From: Halomonadaceae bacterium T82-2 | GTDB lineage: Bacteria > Pseudomonadota > Gammaproteobacteria > Pseudomonadales > Halomonadaceae | Length of the DNA: 64,000 nucleotides | Assembly: GCA_001577635.1 (NCBI GenBank) | Contig: LSBP01000007.1 | Span: 1-64,000 of the forward strand | Direction of reading: 5' to 3' | Program-made: the position numbers and the translations under genes | The notes under the pieces: generated by a model | Told to the model about the DNA's origin: nothing | What the model saw: the letters and a program-made list of their open reading frames with translations, nothing else | Databases searched by the model: none | Part shown: positions 1 through 8,789 of the stretch, piece by piece | How positions within the stretch are numbered: position 1 is the first letter of the stretch | Layout: the number at the start of each line of letters is the position of its first letter

Positions 1-283
1 CGCAAAGGCATGCAATGGCCAATCGTAGACAAGGGTCAAGCCACCAAGGCTAGGTCTTCCGGATCCATCATGAATCCGACTCGGAAAGACTGACAGTCGA
101 GGCAGGCTCGTCGATGGGGAGGGTGATGTGACGGGGAACTTGGCGGTGTGCGGGGCAGGGCCGGGGGAGGCAGGTGCGATTTTGACAATGTATCGGCTGA
201 TGGCCGGATGTCGGCCTTCACAGCCGGCTCCCGGGCGAGAGCGGGGGAGCCGGCGGTGGCCTTGGCGACACGATGATTATCGA

Positions 284-616
284 TTATCGGCTGCGTTGTT
301 CGAAGGCGTCGACCCCGGCGGCGGAAGTCAGTGGTGCCATGCCCCGGTAGTTGGTGCGGGTATCCACCAGCACTGCTGGCGATGCGCGATACTCGAGGGC
401 GTCGATGCCGGCGCCGGGAGCCAGCGAGATGCCGGGAGCCGGGGCCCGGCGAGAGGCCAGGTTGATGCCGGCGTCATTCAGTGGCGTGGCTGTCACTCGT
501 TGCCCGTTATCGAGGCCGTGATCAGAGGCGACGCTGCTGGCCAGCGCCGTTCCGGAAGTGGCCAGAAGGCCGATGAGCACGAGGGACCCGAATGAGAGTG
601 TCTGGGTGGTTTTCAT
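284..616 (-). CDS. small exported protein, signal peptide plus APGxGxDAxE-type motifs
   Basis: ORF MKTTQTLSFGSLVLIGLLATSGTALASS... has a clear Sec signal peptide; gggaggcaaccc RBS precedes the ATG on the minus strand. Confidence 0.7.
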   Translation of the reverse strand: MKTTQTLSFGSLVLIGLLATSGTALASSVASDHGLDNGQRVTATPLNDAGINLASRRAPAPGISLAPGAGIDALEYRASPAVLVDTRTNYRGMAPLTSAAGVDAFEQRSR

Positions 617-912
617 GGGTTGCCTCCCGTCAGGATGTGGGAGTTCGTGATGGATCGAGGGGGACGGGGGTAGTGCCGTGAGCCTCGAGAGTCGTCATGG
701 CAGTCGACTCGAGGTGGCATGGGGAGGGGCTGCCTGATGCTCTCAGCATGTAACGCTGACCAATAGTTGACAAGTTGGTTTTTTTGATAGCGATGCTGGT
801 TTATTTATTTCCATGTTCGGCTGACAGGCTTGTGAGCCGGTATATCAAGTCCCTGGGCCATGCTCCGGGCCAGAGCCTTCCTGACGGGAGATTGCCGGCG
901 ATGAGCCAAAAA

Positions 913-934
913 AACCTCGGCTGGAGCCGAGGTT
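913..934 (-). terminator. intrinsic terminator of the 994..1344 gene
   Basis: Perfect inverted repeat AACCTCGGCT-gg-AGCCGAGGTT followed on the minus strand by a T run (TTTTTTT). Confidence 0.75.
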
Positions 935-993
935 TTCGCGTGTCGCTGAGCCGGTGGTGACGCAGGGATAGAAACCAGCCCGGGACAACCTTT

Positions 994-1344
994 TCAATCC
1001 TTGTTGTGGGTGCCCTTGTCCTTGACGATTTCCTGGTTGCTGTAGGACGTGGCGTCGCTCTCATGAGCAGTGCTTCCCGGCCTGTCCTCGGTGGCATCGA
1101 CGCCACTGCCGGGGGCCAGTTCGCTGCCCTTGTCCTGCATCGCCGAGTTGTCCCCGGTCTGGATGCCGGCCGACTCCGCCTGTTCCTCGGCCTTCTGGGG
1201 ATACGTGTCGTGACCCTCGATTCCCGAGTTGACGCCGCTATCGGGCGCGGGCTCGCTGGCTTCCTGCGCCAGTGCGGAGCCCGAGAAAGCCAGTAGGGTG
1301 GCCAGCAGCGCAGAAGTCAGGGTCAATCCTTTAATGCCTCGCAT
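994..1344 (-). CDS. small exported acidic protein with ELAPGSGVDATEDR motif
   Basis: Start at MRGIKGLTLTSALLATLLAFSGSALAQ (signal peptide), with an aggaggtaggtcc RBS upstream. Confidence 0.75.
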   Translation of the reverse strand: MRGIKGLTLTSALLATLLAFSGSALAQEASEPAPDSGVNSGIEGHDTYPQKAEEQAESAGIQTGDNSAMQDKGSELAPGSGVDATEDRPGSTAHESDATSYSNQEIVKDKGTHNKD

Positions 1345-1572
1345 GGACCTACCTCCTTGCATGTTTCCAGCATTCATTTCAGCGACTCGCCGCCAGCTGA
1401 ATGTCGAGCGTGGAAGACCATCGGTGGTCCAGCGCTCGCCCGTGATGTGGATATCGGAGGGTCGCCGGTAGGCAGGGCCTGGGGTTTTCGCTTCTTGCGG
1501 AGCTCGGTACCGGTGGGTCCTGTCTGCACATTTGAAGCTAGCCAAGGAATCGTTGCGCTGCAAACTATTTTC

Positions 1573-2151
1573 TCACCACCAGGACTCGCTGTCGCGTTCG
1601 GCGCGCAGCGTGTCCCGGGCGATATATAGGGCGGCGATAGCCCTGGCTTCGTGGAAGTCCTCGCGGGCAAGCAGGGCGGGCAGGGATTCGATGGCGTGCG
1701 TCTCGACCAGCAGCGGCTCTGGCTCGTCGCCGGGCAGGCGCTTCTCGTAGAGGTCGGTGGCCAGCAGCACCTGCATGCGGTGGTTCATGTAGTTGGGCGC
1801 CAGCGAGAGCTCGACGAGCGGTTCGATGCGCCGGGCACCCATGCCGCATTCTTCCATCAGCTCGCGGTTGCCGGCAGTGATGATGTCCTCGCCGGGATCG
1901 ACCAGCCCCTTGGGTAGCGTGAGAGCGTACTCGTCGAAGCCGGCGGCATACTCGCGGATCAGCAGTACATGCTCGGGGTCGGGCATGGCGACGATCATGA
2001 CCGCCGGGCGGCCGCGCCCCTTGAGGCGCTCGAAGGTGCGTTCGGCACCGTTGGAAAAGCGCAGTTCCAGTCGCTCGATGGCGAACAGGTTGCTGCGGGC
2101 GACGTCCTCGCGGGCCAGGATGCTCGGCTTGGTGGGCGTGCTGGGTGCCAT
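1573..2151 (-). CDS. nudE: ADP compounds hydrolase NudE (Nudix)
   Basis: Nudix box-like GLVDPGEDIITAGNRELMEECG; next to yrfG/hslR/hslO as in other gammaproteobacteria. Confidence 0.85.
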   Translation of the reverse strand: MAPSTPTKPSILAREDVARSNLFAIERLELRFSNGAERTFERLKGRGRPAVMIVAMPDPEHVLLIREYAAGFDEYALTLPKGLVDPGEDIITAGNRELMEECGMGARRIEPLVELSLAPNYMNHRMQVLLATDLYEKRLPGDEPEPLLVETHAIESLPALLAREDFHEARAIAALYIARDTLRAERDSESWW

Positions 2152-2227
2152 GGTGCCTCCGTGCGTGAATCGGGGGGATCCCGTACAATGACAGTGTCTT
2201 TTACCACCGCTGCGGAGTCCCTGGCCA

Positions 2228-2893
2228 ATGATCGACTGGCGTGACATCGATACCGTTCTGCTCGACATGGACGGTACGCTGCTCGACCTGCACTTCGACA
2301 GCCATTTCTGGCTCGAGCACCTGCCGCGCCGCTATGTCGAGCTGCATCATCTCGATGATGCGACCCAGGAGGTCGTGCGCGAGCGAATCCTGCGTGAGCA
2401 GGGTAGCCTCAACTGGTACAGCCTGGCGTACTGGGAGCGCGAGCTCGGCGTCGACATCCTCGCCCTCAAGCGTGAGGTGCAGCATCTGATCGGTCTGCGC
2501 AGCGATGCCCTGGATTTTCTCGCTTGGCTGCGTGACGCGCATCCGCGCGTCGTGCTGGCGACCAACGCCGACCGGGCCAGCCTGTCGCTCAAGCTGCCGC
2601 TGACCGGGCTCGAGGCTTACCTGGATGCCATCGTCTCGTCGGCGGACTTCGGCGTGCCCAAGGAAGAGCAGGCGTTCTGGTTCGCGCTTCAGGAGGTCGA
2701 GCCCTTCGATCCGCAGCGCACGTTGTTCATCGATGACAACCCGGCCGTGCTGGAAAGCGCCCGGGAGTTCGGCATCCGCCATTTGCTGGGCATTCGCCAG
2801 CCCGACAGCCGACGGCCCGAGCGCGAGCTGGAGGCGTTCATCGCCCTCGACCGCTTTGCGGCCTTGTTACCCGACCGCGACGCCCCCATGTAG
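2228..2893 (+). CDS. yrfG: HAD-family GMP/IMP nucleotidase
   Basis: DMDGTLLDL HAD motif I, FIDDNPAVLESA motif; synteny with hslR-hslO. Confidence 0.85.
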   Translation: MIDWRDIDTVLLDMDGTLLDLHFDSHFWLEHLPRRYVELHHLDDATQEVVRERILREQGSLNWYSLAYWERELGVDILALKREVQHLIGLRSDALDFLAWLRDAHPRVVLATNADRASLSLKLPLTGLEAYLDAIVSSADFGVPKEEQAFWFALQEVEPFDPQRTLFIDDNPAVLESAREFGIRHLLGIRQPDSRRPERELEAFIALDRFAALLPDRDAPM

Positions 2894-2898
2894 ACGCC

Positions 2899-3294
2899 AT
2901 GCAAGAATCCGTACGAATCGACAAGTGGCTGTGGGCCGCGCGTTTCTTCAAGACCCGCGGCCTGGCCAAGAAGGCCATTGAGGGCGGCAAGGTCCAGGTT
3001 GATGGTGCCCGCGTCAAGACCAGCAAGGTGATCACCCCGGGCGCCCGGGTGAAGGTGCCCCAGGGCTGGGATCAGTGGGAGGTGGAAGTCATCGCCGTCT
3101 CCGACCAGCGGCGTGGCGCGCCGGAGGCCCGCGAGCTCTATCGCGAGACGCCCGAAAGCCAGCAGCGCCGCGAACGCGAGGCCGAACAGCGGCGCCTGGC
3201 CAATCAGGTGATGCAGGCACCGCGCGGGCGACCCGACAAGCGCGGGCGCCGCGAGATCCAGCGTTTCCAACGCCAGCGTCCCGACGACCAGTGA
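2899..3294 (+). CDS. hslR: ribosome-associated heat shock protein Hsp15 (S4 domain)
   Basis: VRIDKWLWAARFFKTRGLAKKAIEGGKVQVDG S4 motif. Confidence 0.92.
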   Translation: MQESVRIDKWLWAARFFKTRGLAKKAIEGGKVQVDGARVKTSKVITPGARVKVPQGWDQWEVEVIAVSDQRRGAPEARELYRETPESQQRREREAEQRRLANQVMQAPRGRPDKRGRREIQRFQRQRPDDQ

Positions 3295-3339
3295 CACCGC
3301 CTCTCTTGTATCCCCGTTCCCTCCGTTGCCGAGCGACTC

Positions 3340-4215
3340 ATGTCCGACCAGATCCAGCGATTCCTGTTTGACGATACCAACGTGCGCGGCGAGATCGTCT
3401 CGCTCGAGACCGCCTATGCCGAGGTTCTCGACCGCCATGCCTACCCGTCGGTGGTAGCCCGCCAGCTCGGCGAGATGCTGGCGGCGGTTGCGCTGCTGAC
3501 CGAGACGGTCAAGCTCGACGGCACCCTGAGCCTCGAGGTGCGCGGCCAGGGGGCACTGCGTCTGCTGATGGCCGAGTCCAATCCCGGTGGCGAACTGCGT
3601 GCCATCGCCCGGCTCGACGACGAAGCGCCTCTGCCCGACGAATCCGCCACCTTCGCCGAGCTGGTCGGCGACGGCCAGATCGTCATCACCCTGGACCCCC
3701 GCGAGGGCAACCGCTATCAGGGCATCGTGGCGATCGAGGCCGACGATCTCGCCGGTTGCCTCGAGAACTACTTCGCTCGTTCCGAGCAGTTGGCCACCCG
3801 GCTGTGGCTGGCGGCCGACGGAAAGCGTGCCGGCGGCCTGCTGCTCCAGCAGCTGCCCGATGACAGCCGCAATCGCGACCCCGACGCCTGGGACAGGCTG
3901 GTGCATCTGGCGAGCACCGTGCGCGACGATGAGCTGCTGGGCCTGGCGCAGCGCGATCTGCTCTATCGCCTCTACCATGAGGAGACGACGCGCGTCTTCG
4001 ACCCCAAGCCGCTGCATTTCGGCTGCACCTGCTCCCGCGAACGCATTGCCCGGGCGCTGCTCGGCCTGGGGGCCGAGGAGCTGCGTGATATTCTCGATGA
4101 GCAGAAGGCCGTGGACACCCAGTGCCACTTCTGCCACACCCGCTATCATTTCTCGGCGGCCGAGATCGAGGCGCTGATCGAGTCCCCGGATGCTGGCTCG
4201 CCGACCATGCATTGA
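3340..4215 (+). CDS. hslO: Hsp33 redox-regulated chaperone
   Basis: [10 protein letters not shown]...[10 protein letters not shown] zinc-binding CxC/CxxC motifs. Confidence 0.95.
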   Translation: MSDQIQRFLFDDTNVRGEIVSLETAYAEVLDRHAYPSVVARQLGEMLAAVALLTETVKLDGTLSLEVRGQGALRLLMAESNPGGELRAIARLDDEAPLPDESATFAELVGDGQIVITLDPREGNRYQGIVAIEADDLAGCLENYFARSEQLATRLWLAADGKRAGGLLLQQLPDDSRNRDPDAWDRLVHLASTVRDDELLGLAQRDLLYRLYHEETTRVFDPKPLHFGCTCSRERIARALLGLGAEELRDILDEQKAVDTQCHFCHTRYHFSAAEIEALIESPDAGSPTMH

Positions 4216-4444
4216 CGTGGATGCCGCCAGCCGCAATCGCAGTTGGCTCTGTCAAGGGGGCCGGGGACAGGTCGAAGAGGGGGGCCTACGCCATGGCCGG
4301 AAAGTGTTCCTTTCCATTTCGGCATTTCCGCCATCCATGGCGGTCAGATGGCGCAGGTAGTGCCCATGGAGGGGTTCACGGCGCCCCCTCGCAGGTCTGT
4401 CGACGGATCAGTCCCTGACGACAACCCGACAGCGACAGCGTGAG

Positions 4445-4462
4445 ACGCCGCCTCGGCGTTTT
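4445..4462 (+). terminator. short intrinsic-terminator-like hairpin
   Basis: ACGCCG-cct-CGGCGT followed by TTT. Confidence 0.4.
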
Positions 4463-4490
4463 GCCGATCGAGGCGGTTTGCCATCATAAT
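4461..4490 (+). promoter_or_regulatory. candidate promoter for pckA (TTGCCG-N18-CATAAT)
   Basis: -35-like TTGCCG 4461-4466, -10-like CATAAT 4485-4490. Confidence 0.4.
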
Positions 4491-4498
4491 GTAACGGC

Positions 4499-4556
4499 TC
4501 GTGCATCACTCCCGGACAAGAGGCGGCAAACGCCCGTGATGCACGATCGCTTTTTT
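4499..4556 (+). promoter_or_regulatory. attenuator/terminator-like leader hairpin upstream of pckA
   Basis: TCGTGCATCAC (4499-4509) / GTGATGCACGA (4536-4546) perfect 11-bp inverted repeat, inner GGCG/CGCC, followed by TCGCTTTTTT. Confidence 0.5.
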
Positions 4557-4598
4557 GGCTAACGAGAGAGAATCGGCCCTCGAGGCCCAGGACACCCC

Positions 4599-6176
4599 AT
4601 GACTACGAATTCCGCTGCTGCCCAGCCGACGGCGCGCCGCGCGAGCGTGCATACCAACCTTTGCGCTGCCGAACTCATCGAACGTGCCGTTGCCGAGGGG
4701 GAGGGGCGCCTTGCCACGAACGGCGCCCTGGTCGTCAATACCGGCGTGCGTACCGGCCGCTCCCCGGCGGACCGCTTCATCGTCGACGAGCCGTCCACCG
4801 CCGAGCTGATCGACTGGGGAAGCGTGAACCGGCCCTTCGATGCCGAGCGCTTCGACGCCCTCTGGGAGCGGGTCGAGGATTATCTGGCCGAGGGCGACAG
4901 CTATGTCTCCGAGCTGCATGTCGGTGCGGACCCCGAGCACTACCTGCCGATTCGCGTGACTACCGAGACCGCCTGGCACAATCTCTTCGCCCGCAACCTG
5001 TTCGTGCGTCCCGACGCCTTCAACCCCAAGGGCAAGAACGAGTGGACCATCCTCAACGCGCCACACTTCACCTGTGACCCGGTGCGTGACGGCACCAACT
5101 CCGATGGCGCAGTGGTCATCAACTTCGCGCGTCGGCGCGTGCTGCTGGCCGGCATGCGCTACGCCGGCGAGATGAAGAAGGCGATGTTCTCGGTGCAGAA
5201 CTTCCTGTTGCCCGAGAAGGACGTGCTGCCCATGCACTGCAGCGCCAACGTCGGCGAGGACGGCGAGACCACGCTGTTCTTCGGCCTTTCCGGCACCGGC
5301 AAGACCACGCTGTCCGCCGACCCGGCCCGTTACCTGATCGGCGACGACGAGCATGGCTGGGGCGAGGGCACGGTGTTCAACATCGAGGGTGGCTGCTATG
5401 CCAAGTGCATCGACCTTTCGGAAAAGAACGAGCCGGTAATCTGGCAGGCGATCCGCTTCGGCACGGTTCTCGAGAACGTGGTGCTCGACGATCGCCGGGC
5501 GCCGGACTATGCCGACGACAGCCTGACGCAGAATTCACGCGCCGCCTATCCGCTCGAGCACATCGACAAGCGTGTGGCGGAAAACCGCGCCGGCGAGCCC
5601 AATGCGATCATCTTCCTGACCTGCGACATGAGCGGCGTGTTGCCGCCGGTGTCGGTCCTCTCCAAGGAAGCCGCGGCCTATCACTTCCTGTCCGGTTACA
5701 CCGCCAAGGTGGGCTCCACCGAGATGGGCTCCTCGGCCGGTCTGGAAGCCACCTTCTCGACCTGCTTCGGCGCGCCGTTCTTCCCGCGTCCGGCCCGCGA
5801 ATATGCCGACCTGCTGATCAAGCGCATCGAGGCCTTCGGCTCGCGGGTCTACCTGGTCAACACCGGCTGGACCGGCGGCAGCTACGGCCAGGGCGGTAGC
5901 CGTTTCAGCATTCCCACTACGCGCGGCATCATCAGCGCGGTTCAGTCCGGTGCGCTCAAGGATGTGGAGACCCGTCACGTCGACGGCCTCAATCTGGATG
6001 TGCCGGTCGCGGTGCCGGGCGTCGACTCGCGGCTGCTCGATCCGCGCGAGACCTGGGAAGACCCTGCCGCCTACGATCGGCAGCGTCAGGAGCTGGTGGC
6101 CAAGTTCGTCGAGAACTTCAAGAAGTTTGCCGGCGTCGACGAGGCGATCATCGCTGCGGGCCCGTCGCTCAACTGA
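4599..6176 (+). CDS. pckA: phosphoenolpyruvate carboxykinase (ATP)
   Basis: [26 protein letters not shown] kinase motif; full-length 525 aa. Confidence 0.97.
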   Translation: MTTNSAAAQPTARRASVHTNLCAAELIERAVAEGEGRLATNGALVVNTGVRTGRSPADRFIVDEPSTAELIDWGSVNRPFDAERFDALWERVEDYLAEGDSYVSELHVGADPEHYLPIRVTTETAWHNLFARNLFVRPDAFNPKGKNEWTILNAPHFTCDPVRDGTNSDGAVVINFARRRVLLAGMRYAGEMKKAMFSVQNFLLPEKDVLPMHCSANVGEDGETTLFFGLSGTGKTTLSADPARYLIGDDEHGWGEGTVFNIEGGCYAKCIDLSEKNEPVIWQAIRFGTVLENVVLDDRRAPDYADDSLTQNSRAAYPLEHIDKRVAENRAGEPNAIIFLTCDMSGVLPPVSVLSKEAAAYHFLSGYTAKVGSTEMGSSAGLEATFSTCFGAPFFPRPAREYADLLIKRIEAFGSRVYLVNTGWTGGSYGQGGSRFSIPTTRGIISAVQSGALKDVETRHVDGLNLDVPVAVPGVDSRLLDPRETWEDPAAYDRQRQELVAKFVENFKKFAGVDEAIIAAGPSLN

Positions 6177-6320
6177 GCCCCGCGTCGGTTCGCCAACGAC
6201 CTCGCCGAGGGCGCGTCACCTGACGCGCCCTCGGCGTTTCCGTCCCCCGTCACTGCATCCATGGTGGTGTGCCCGGCGTACGCTGAAGGTGACGTGACGA
6301 ACAATGAACGGAGGGACGTC

Positions 6321-6830
6321 ATGCAACGACGGCATTTTCTGGGCCTGCTGGGCGTCGGCGGGCTGGCGGGGCTGCTGCCGGGCTGGGCGCTGGCGCGTCC
6401 CGCGCTGGACCTGAAACGGGGCGCCGATGTCGAGCCGCTGTCGCTCAGTGAGCAGGAGTGGCGCAAGCGCCTCAGCGAGGCGCAGTTCAAGATCCTGCGC
6501 GAGGCGGATACCGAACCGGCGGGCAGCAGTCCGCTGAATGCCGAGAAGCGCCGGGGCGAGTATCGCTGTGCGGGTTGTGATCTGACGCTGTTCACCAGCG
6601 ACATGAAGTATGACTCGGGCACCGGCTGGCCGAGCTTTTTCGACCACATCCAGGGGCACCTGCTGACCCGGCTCGACTTCGTGCTGCTGATCCCGCGCAC
6701 CGAGTACCACTGCGCCCGTTGCGGTGGGCATCAGGGCCATGTCTTCGAGGACGGCCCCGAGCCCACCGGACTGCGCTGGTGCAACAATGGACTGGCTCTG
6801 CGCTTCGTGCCGGCCGCGGCGAGCGGCTGA
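6321..6830 (+). CDS. msrB: peptide-methionine (R)-S-oxide reductase with Tat-like signal
   Basis: YRCAGCDLTLF, YHCARCGGHQGHVF, GLRWCNNGLALRF MsrB motifs; N-terminal MQRRHFLGLLGVGG. Confidence 0.9.
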   Translation: MQRRHFLGLLGVGGLAGLLPGWALARPALDLKRGADVEPLSLSEQEWRKRLSEAQFKILREADTEPAGSSPLNAEKRRGEYRCAGCDLTLFTSDMKYDSGTGWPSFFDHIQGHLLTRLDFVLLIPRTEYHCARCGGHQGHVFEDGPEPTGLRWCNNGLALRFVPAAASG

Positions 6831-6834
6831 TCGG

Positions 6835-8511
6835 CTAGAAGCTAAGCCAATCGTCGTCGGCCGATGAAGCTGTCGAGGTGCGGGCCGGAGCGGGCGCGGG
6901 TGCTTCCCGGCGAGGTGGCTTCAGACGAGGGGCTGGCGTTACATCAGGTGTCTGACCGCTCAGGCGGAAGGAAGCAAGAAGCGTATCGAGGCGCTCGGCC
7001 TGTTCGCGCATCTCGTTGGATGCCGCGCTGAACTGTTCGACCATGGACGCATTGTGCTGGGTCATGTTGTCTAGCTCGCTGACAGCAGTGTTGACCTGGC
7101 CGATGCCCTGGCTTTGTTCCCGGGCACCGGCGCTGATTTCGCCGATCACGTCGGTGACCTGCTCGATGCTCGAGACGATCTGTTCCATGGTCTTGCCGGT
7201 ACGCTTGACCAGTGAGTTGCCGGACTGGGTACGGGCCACCGAGGTGTCGATCAGTTCGCGAATCTCTTTCGCCGCGTCGCTGGAGCGGCTGGCCAGTGTC
7301 CGCACTTCCTGAGCAACGACCGCGAAGCCGCGACCATGCTCGCCGGCGCGCGCCGCCTCCACCGAGGCATTGAGGGCCAGGATGTTGGTCTGGAAGGCGA
7401 TGCCGTCGATCAGGGTAATGATTTCGCTGATTTCGGTGGCCGAGGTATCAATCTCGTCCATAGTGCGCTCGACCTGCTGCATCGCTTCGTGCCCCTGACG
7501 GGCAATATCGGCCGTCGAGTTGACCAGCTGATTGGCCTGCTGGGCGGCATCCGAGGTGTTGCTGACCGTCGCCGCAATCTGCTCCATCGATGCCGAGGTT
7601 TCCTGCAGGTTGGAGGCGGCCTGCTCGGTCCGTGAAGCGAGATCCACGCTGCCGCGGGCGATTTCTTCGGCTGCTGTGCTGACGCCCTGAGTGCTGCTGC
7701 GCACCGACTGCAGCGTCTTGTCGATATAGGCAATGAAAGCATCGAACTGGTTGGCCAGCTCCCCGATTTCGTCGCGCCGGGACGAGCCGATGCGCGCGGT
7801 CAGGTCGCCGTCGCCCTCGGAGATCTCCTTGATGCGCGCGGTGACGCGGCGGATTGCACGGGACATCATCAGCGGTCCGGCCAGGGCGACGAAGATGGCG
7901 GCCAGGCACACCGCCAGCGAGAACAAACCGGTGAACCATTGCAGCTTCTGGGTCATGGCCATCGAGGCCGCTTGAAGTTCCGTGATCTTGGCATCAGCTG
8001 CCTCACCGGCGCGATTGTAGAGCTTGCGCAGGGCGCCGAAAGCCGTCAGCGAGTCACCTTCGGAAAGGGCTCTGGCAGACTGGGCGTTGCCTGCCGCGTG
8101 CAGCTCAAGAACCCGGCTCGATTGCTGCGACCATGCATTGTAGCTTGCATCGAAAGATCCCAGTCCGGCGACGACGTCGGGGTAGTCGGCCATCAGCGTC
8201 TTGAAGCTCTGCACGCGATCGAAAGCCTGCTGGGCGTTCTCCCGATAGTCTTTGCGAGCGCTCTGCGTCTTGTCGCTGCCCGGCGCGGCGTTCAGGGCTT
8301 CCATCTCGGCCATGCGGGCCTGGTGGAGGTCGCGGTCGGCGTTGAGGATCGCCGAGACGGCCTTGTTGAACGTCGTGCTGAATTCGGTCATGCGGCTCTC
8401 GAGCTTCTCGATGACCCAGAAGTCGGCGGCGACGACGATCAATAGCGATAGTGCCACGCCGATGAAGGCGCTGCTGTACTTGACGCTGATACGGTGCATT
8501 TTCTTGAGCAT
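6835..8511 (-). CDS. methyl-accepting chemotaxis protein
   Basis: Two TM segments, HAMP, and signalling hairpin [44 protein letters not shown]. Confidence 0.97.
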   Translation of the reverse strand: MLKKMHRISVKYSSAFIGVALSLLIVVAADFWVIEKLESRMTEFSTTFNKAVSAILNADRDLHQARMAEMEALNAAPGSDKTQSARKDYRENAQQAFDRVQSFKTLMADYPDVVAGLGSFDASYNAWSQQSSRVLELHAAGNAQSARALSEGDSLTAFGALRKLYNRAGEAADAKITELQAASMAMTQKLQWFTGLFSLAVCLAAIFVALAGPLMMSRAIRRVTARIKEISEGDGDLTARIGSSRRDEIGELANQFDAFIAYIDKTLQSVRSSTQGVSTAAEEIARGSVDLASRTEQAASNLQETSASMEQIAATVSNTSDAAQQANQLVNSTADIARQGHEAMQQVERTMDEIDTSATEISEIITLIDGIAFQTNILALNASVEAARAGEHGRGFAVVAQEVRTLASRSSDAAKEIRELIDTSVARTQSGNSLVKRTGKTMEQIVSSIEQVTDVIGEISAGAREQSQGIGQVNTAVSELDNMTQHNASMVEQFSAASNEMREQAERLDTLLASFRLSGQTPDVTPAPRLKPPRREAPAPAPARTSTASSADDDWLSF

Positions 8512-8789
8512 GGGTTCACCCTCGGTAAGCTCGCGAGCCTTGCAGAGTCTGCTGGGTCGTTAAACGCCGCTTTATTCGTTCGTGATGCGAACGTTATCGG
8601 GCCGGCAATCGGTCGTCGATGTGATGAGCGCACTTGTCACAATTGTTTACATTCGTTGCCGCCTGCGCCCTCGCGCGGCTTTGTGGTACCTTGTCGCCAC
8701 CCGTGGCGTCGGCCCTTCCGCCGGGCCTGACGCCGCCTCGGCGCGGCGCTCCCCGGGCCGCCCGGTGAACCTGTCAATGCAAGGATTCC

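Noticed and set aside
1-283. Small ORFs at the window edge (36..221 -, 128..595 +)
   Set aside because: No RBS, motif or codon pattern supporting coding; probably intergenic, and 128..595 overlaps the exported-protein gene on the opposite strand.
8521-8600. Possible sigma-28 promoter for the chemoreceptor
   Set aside because: Minus strand has AATAAAGCGG but no GCCGATAA-like -10 at the right spacing; only a short CGTTCG/CGAACG palindrome.
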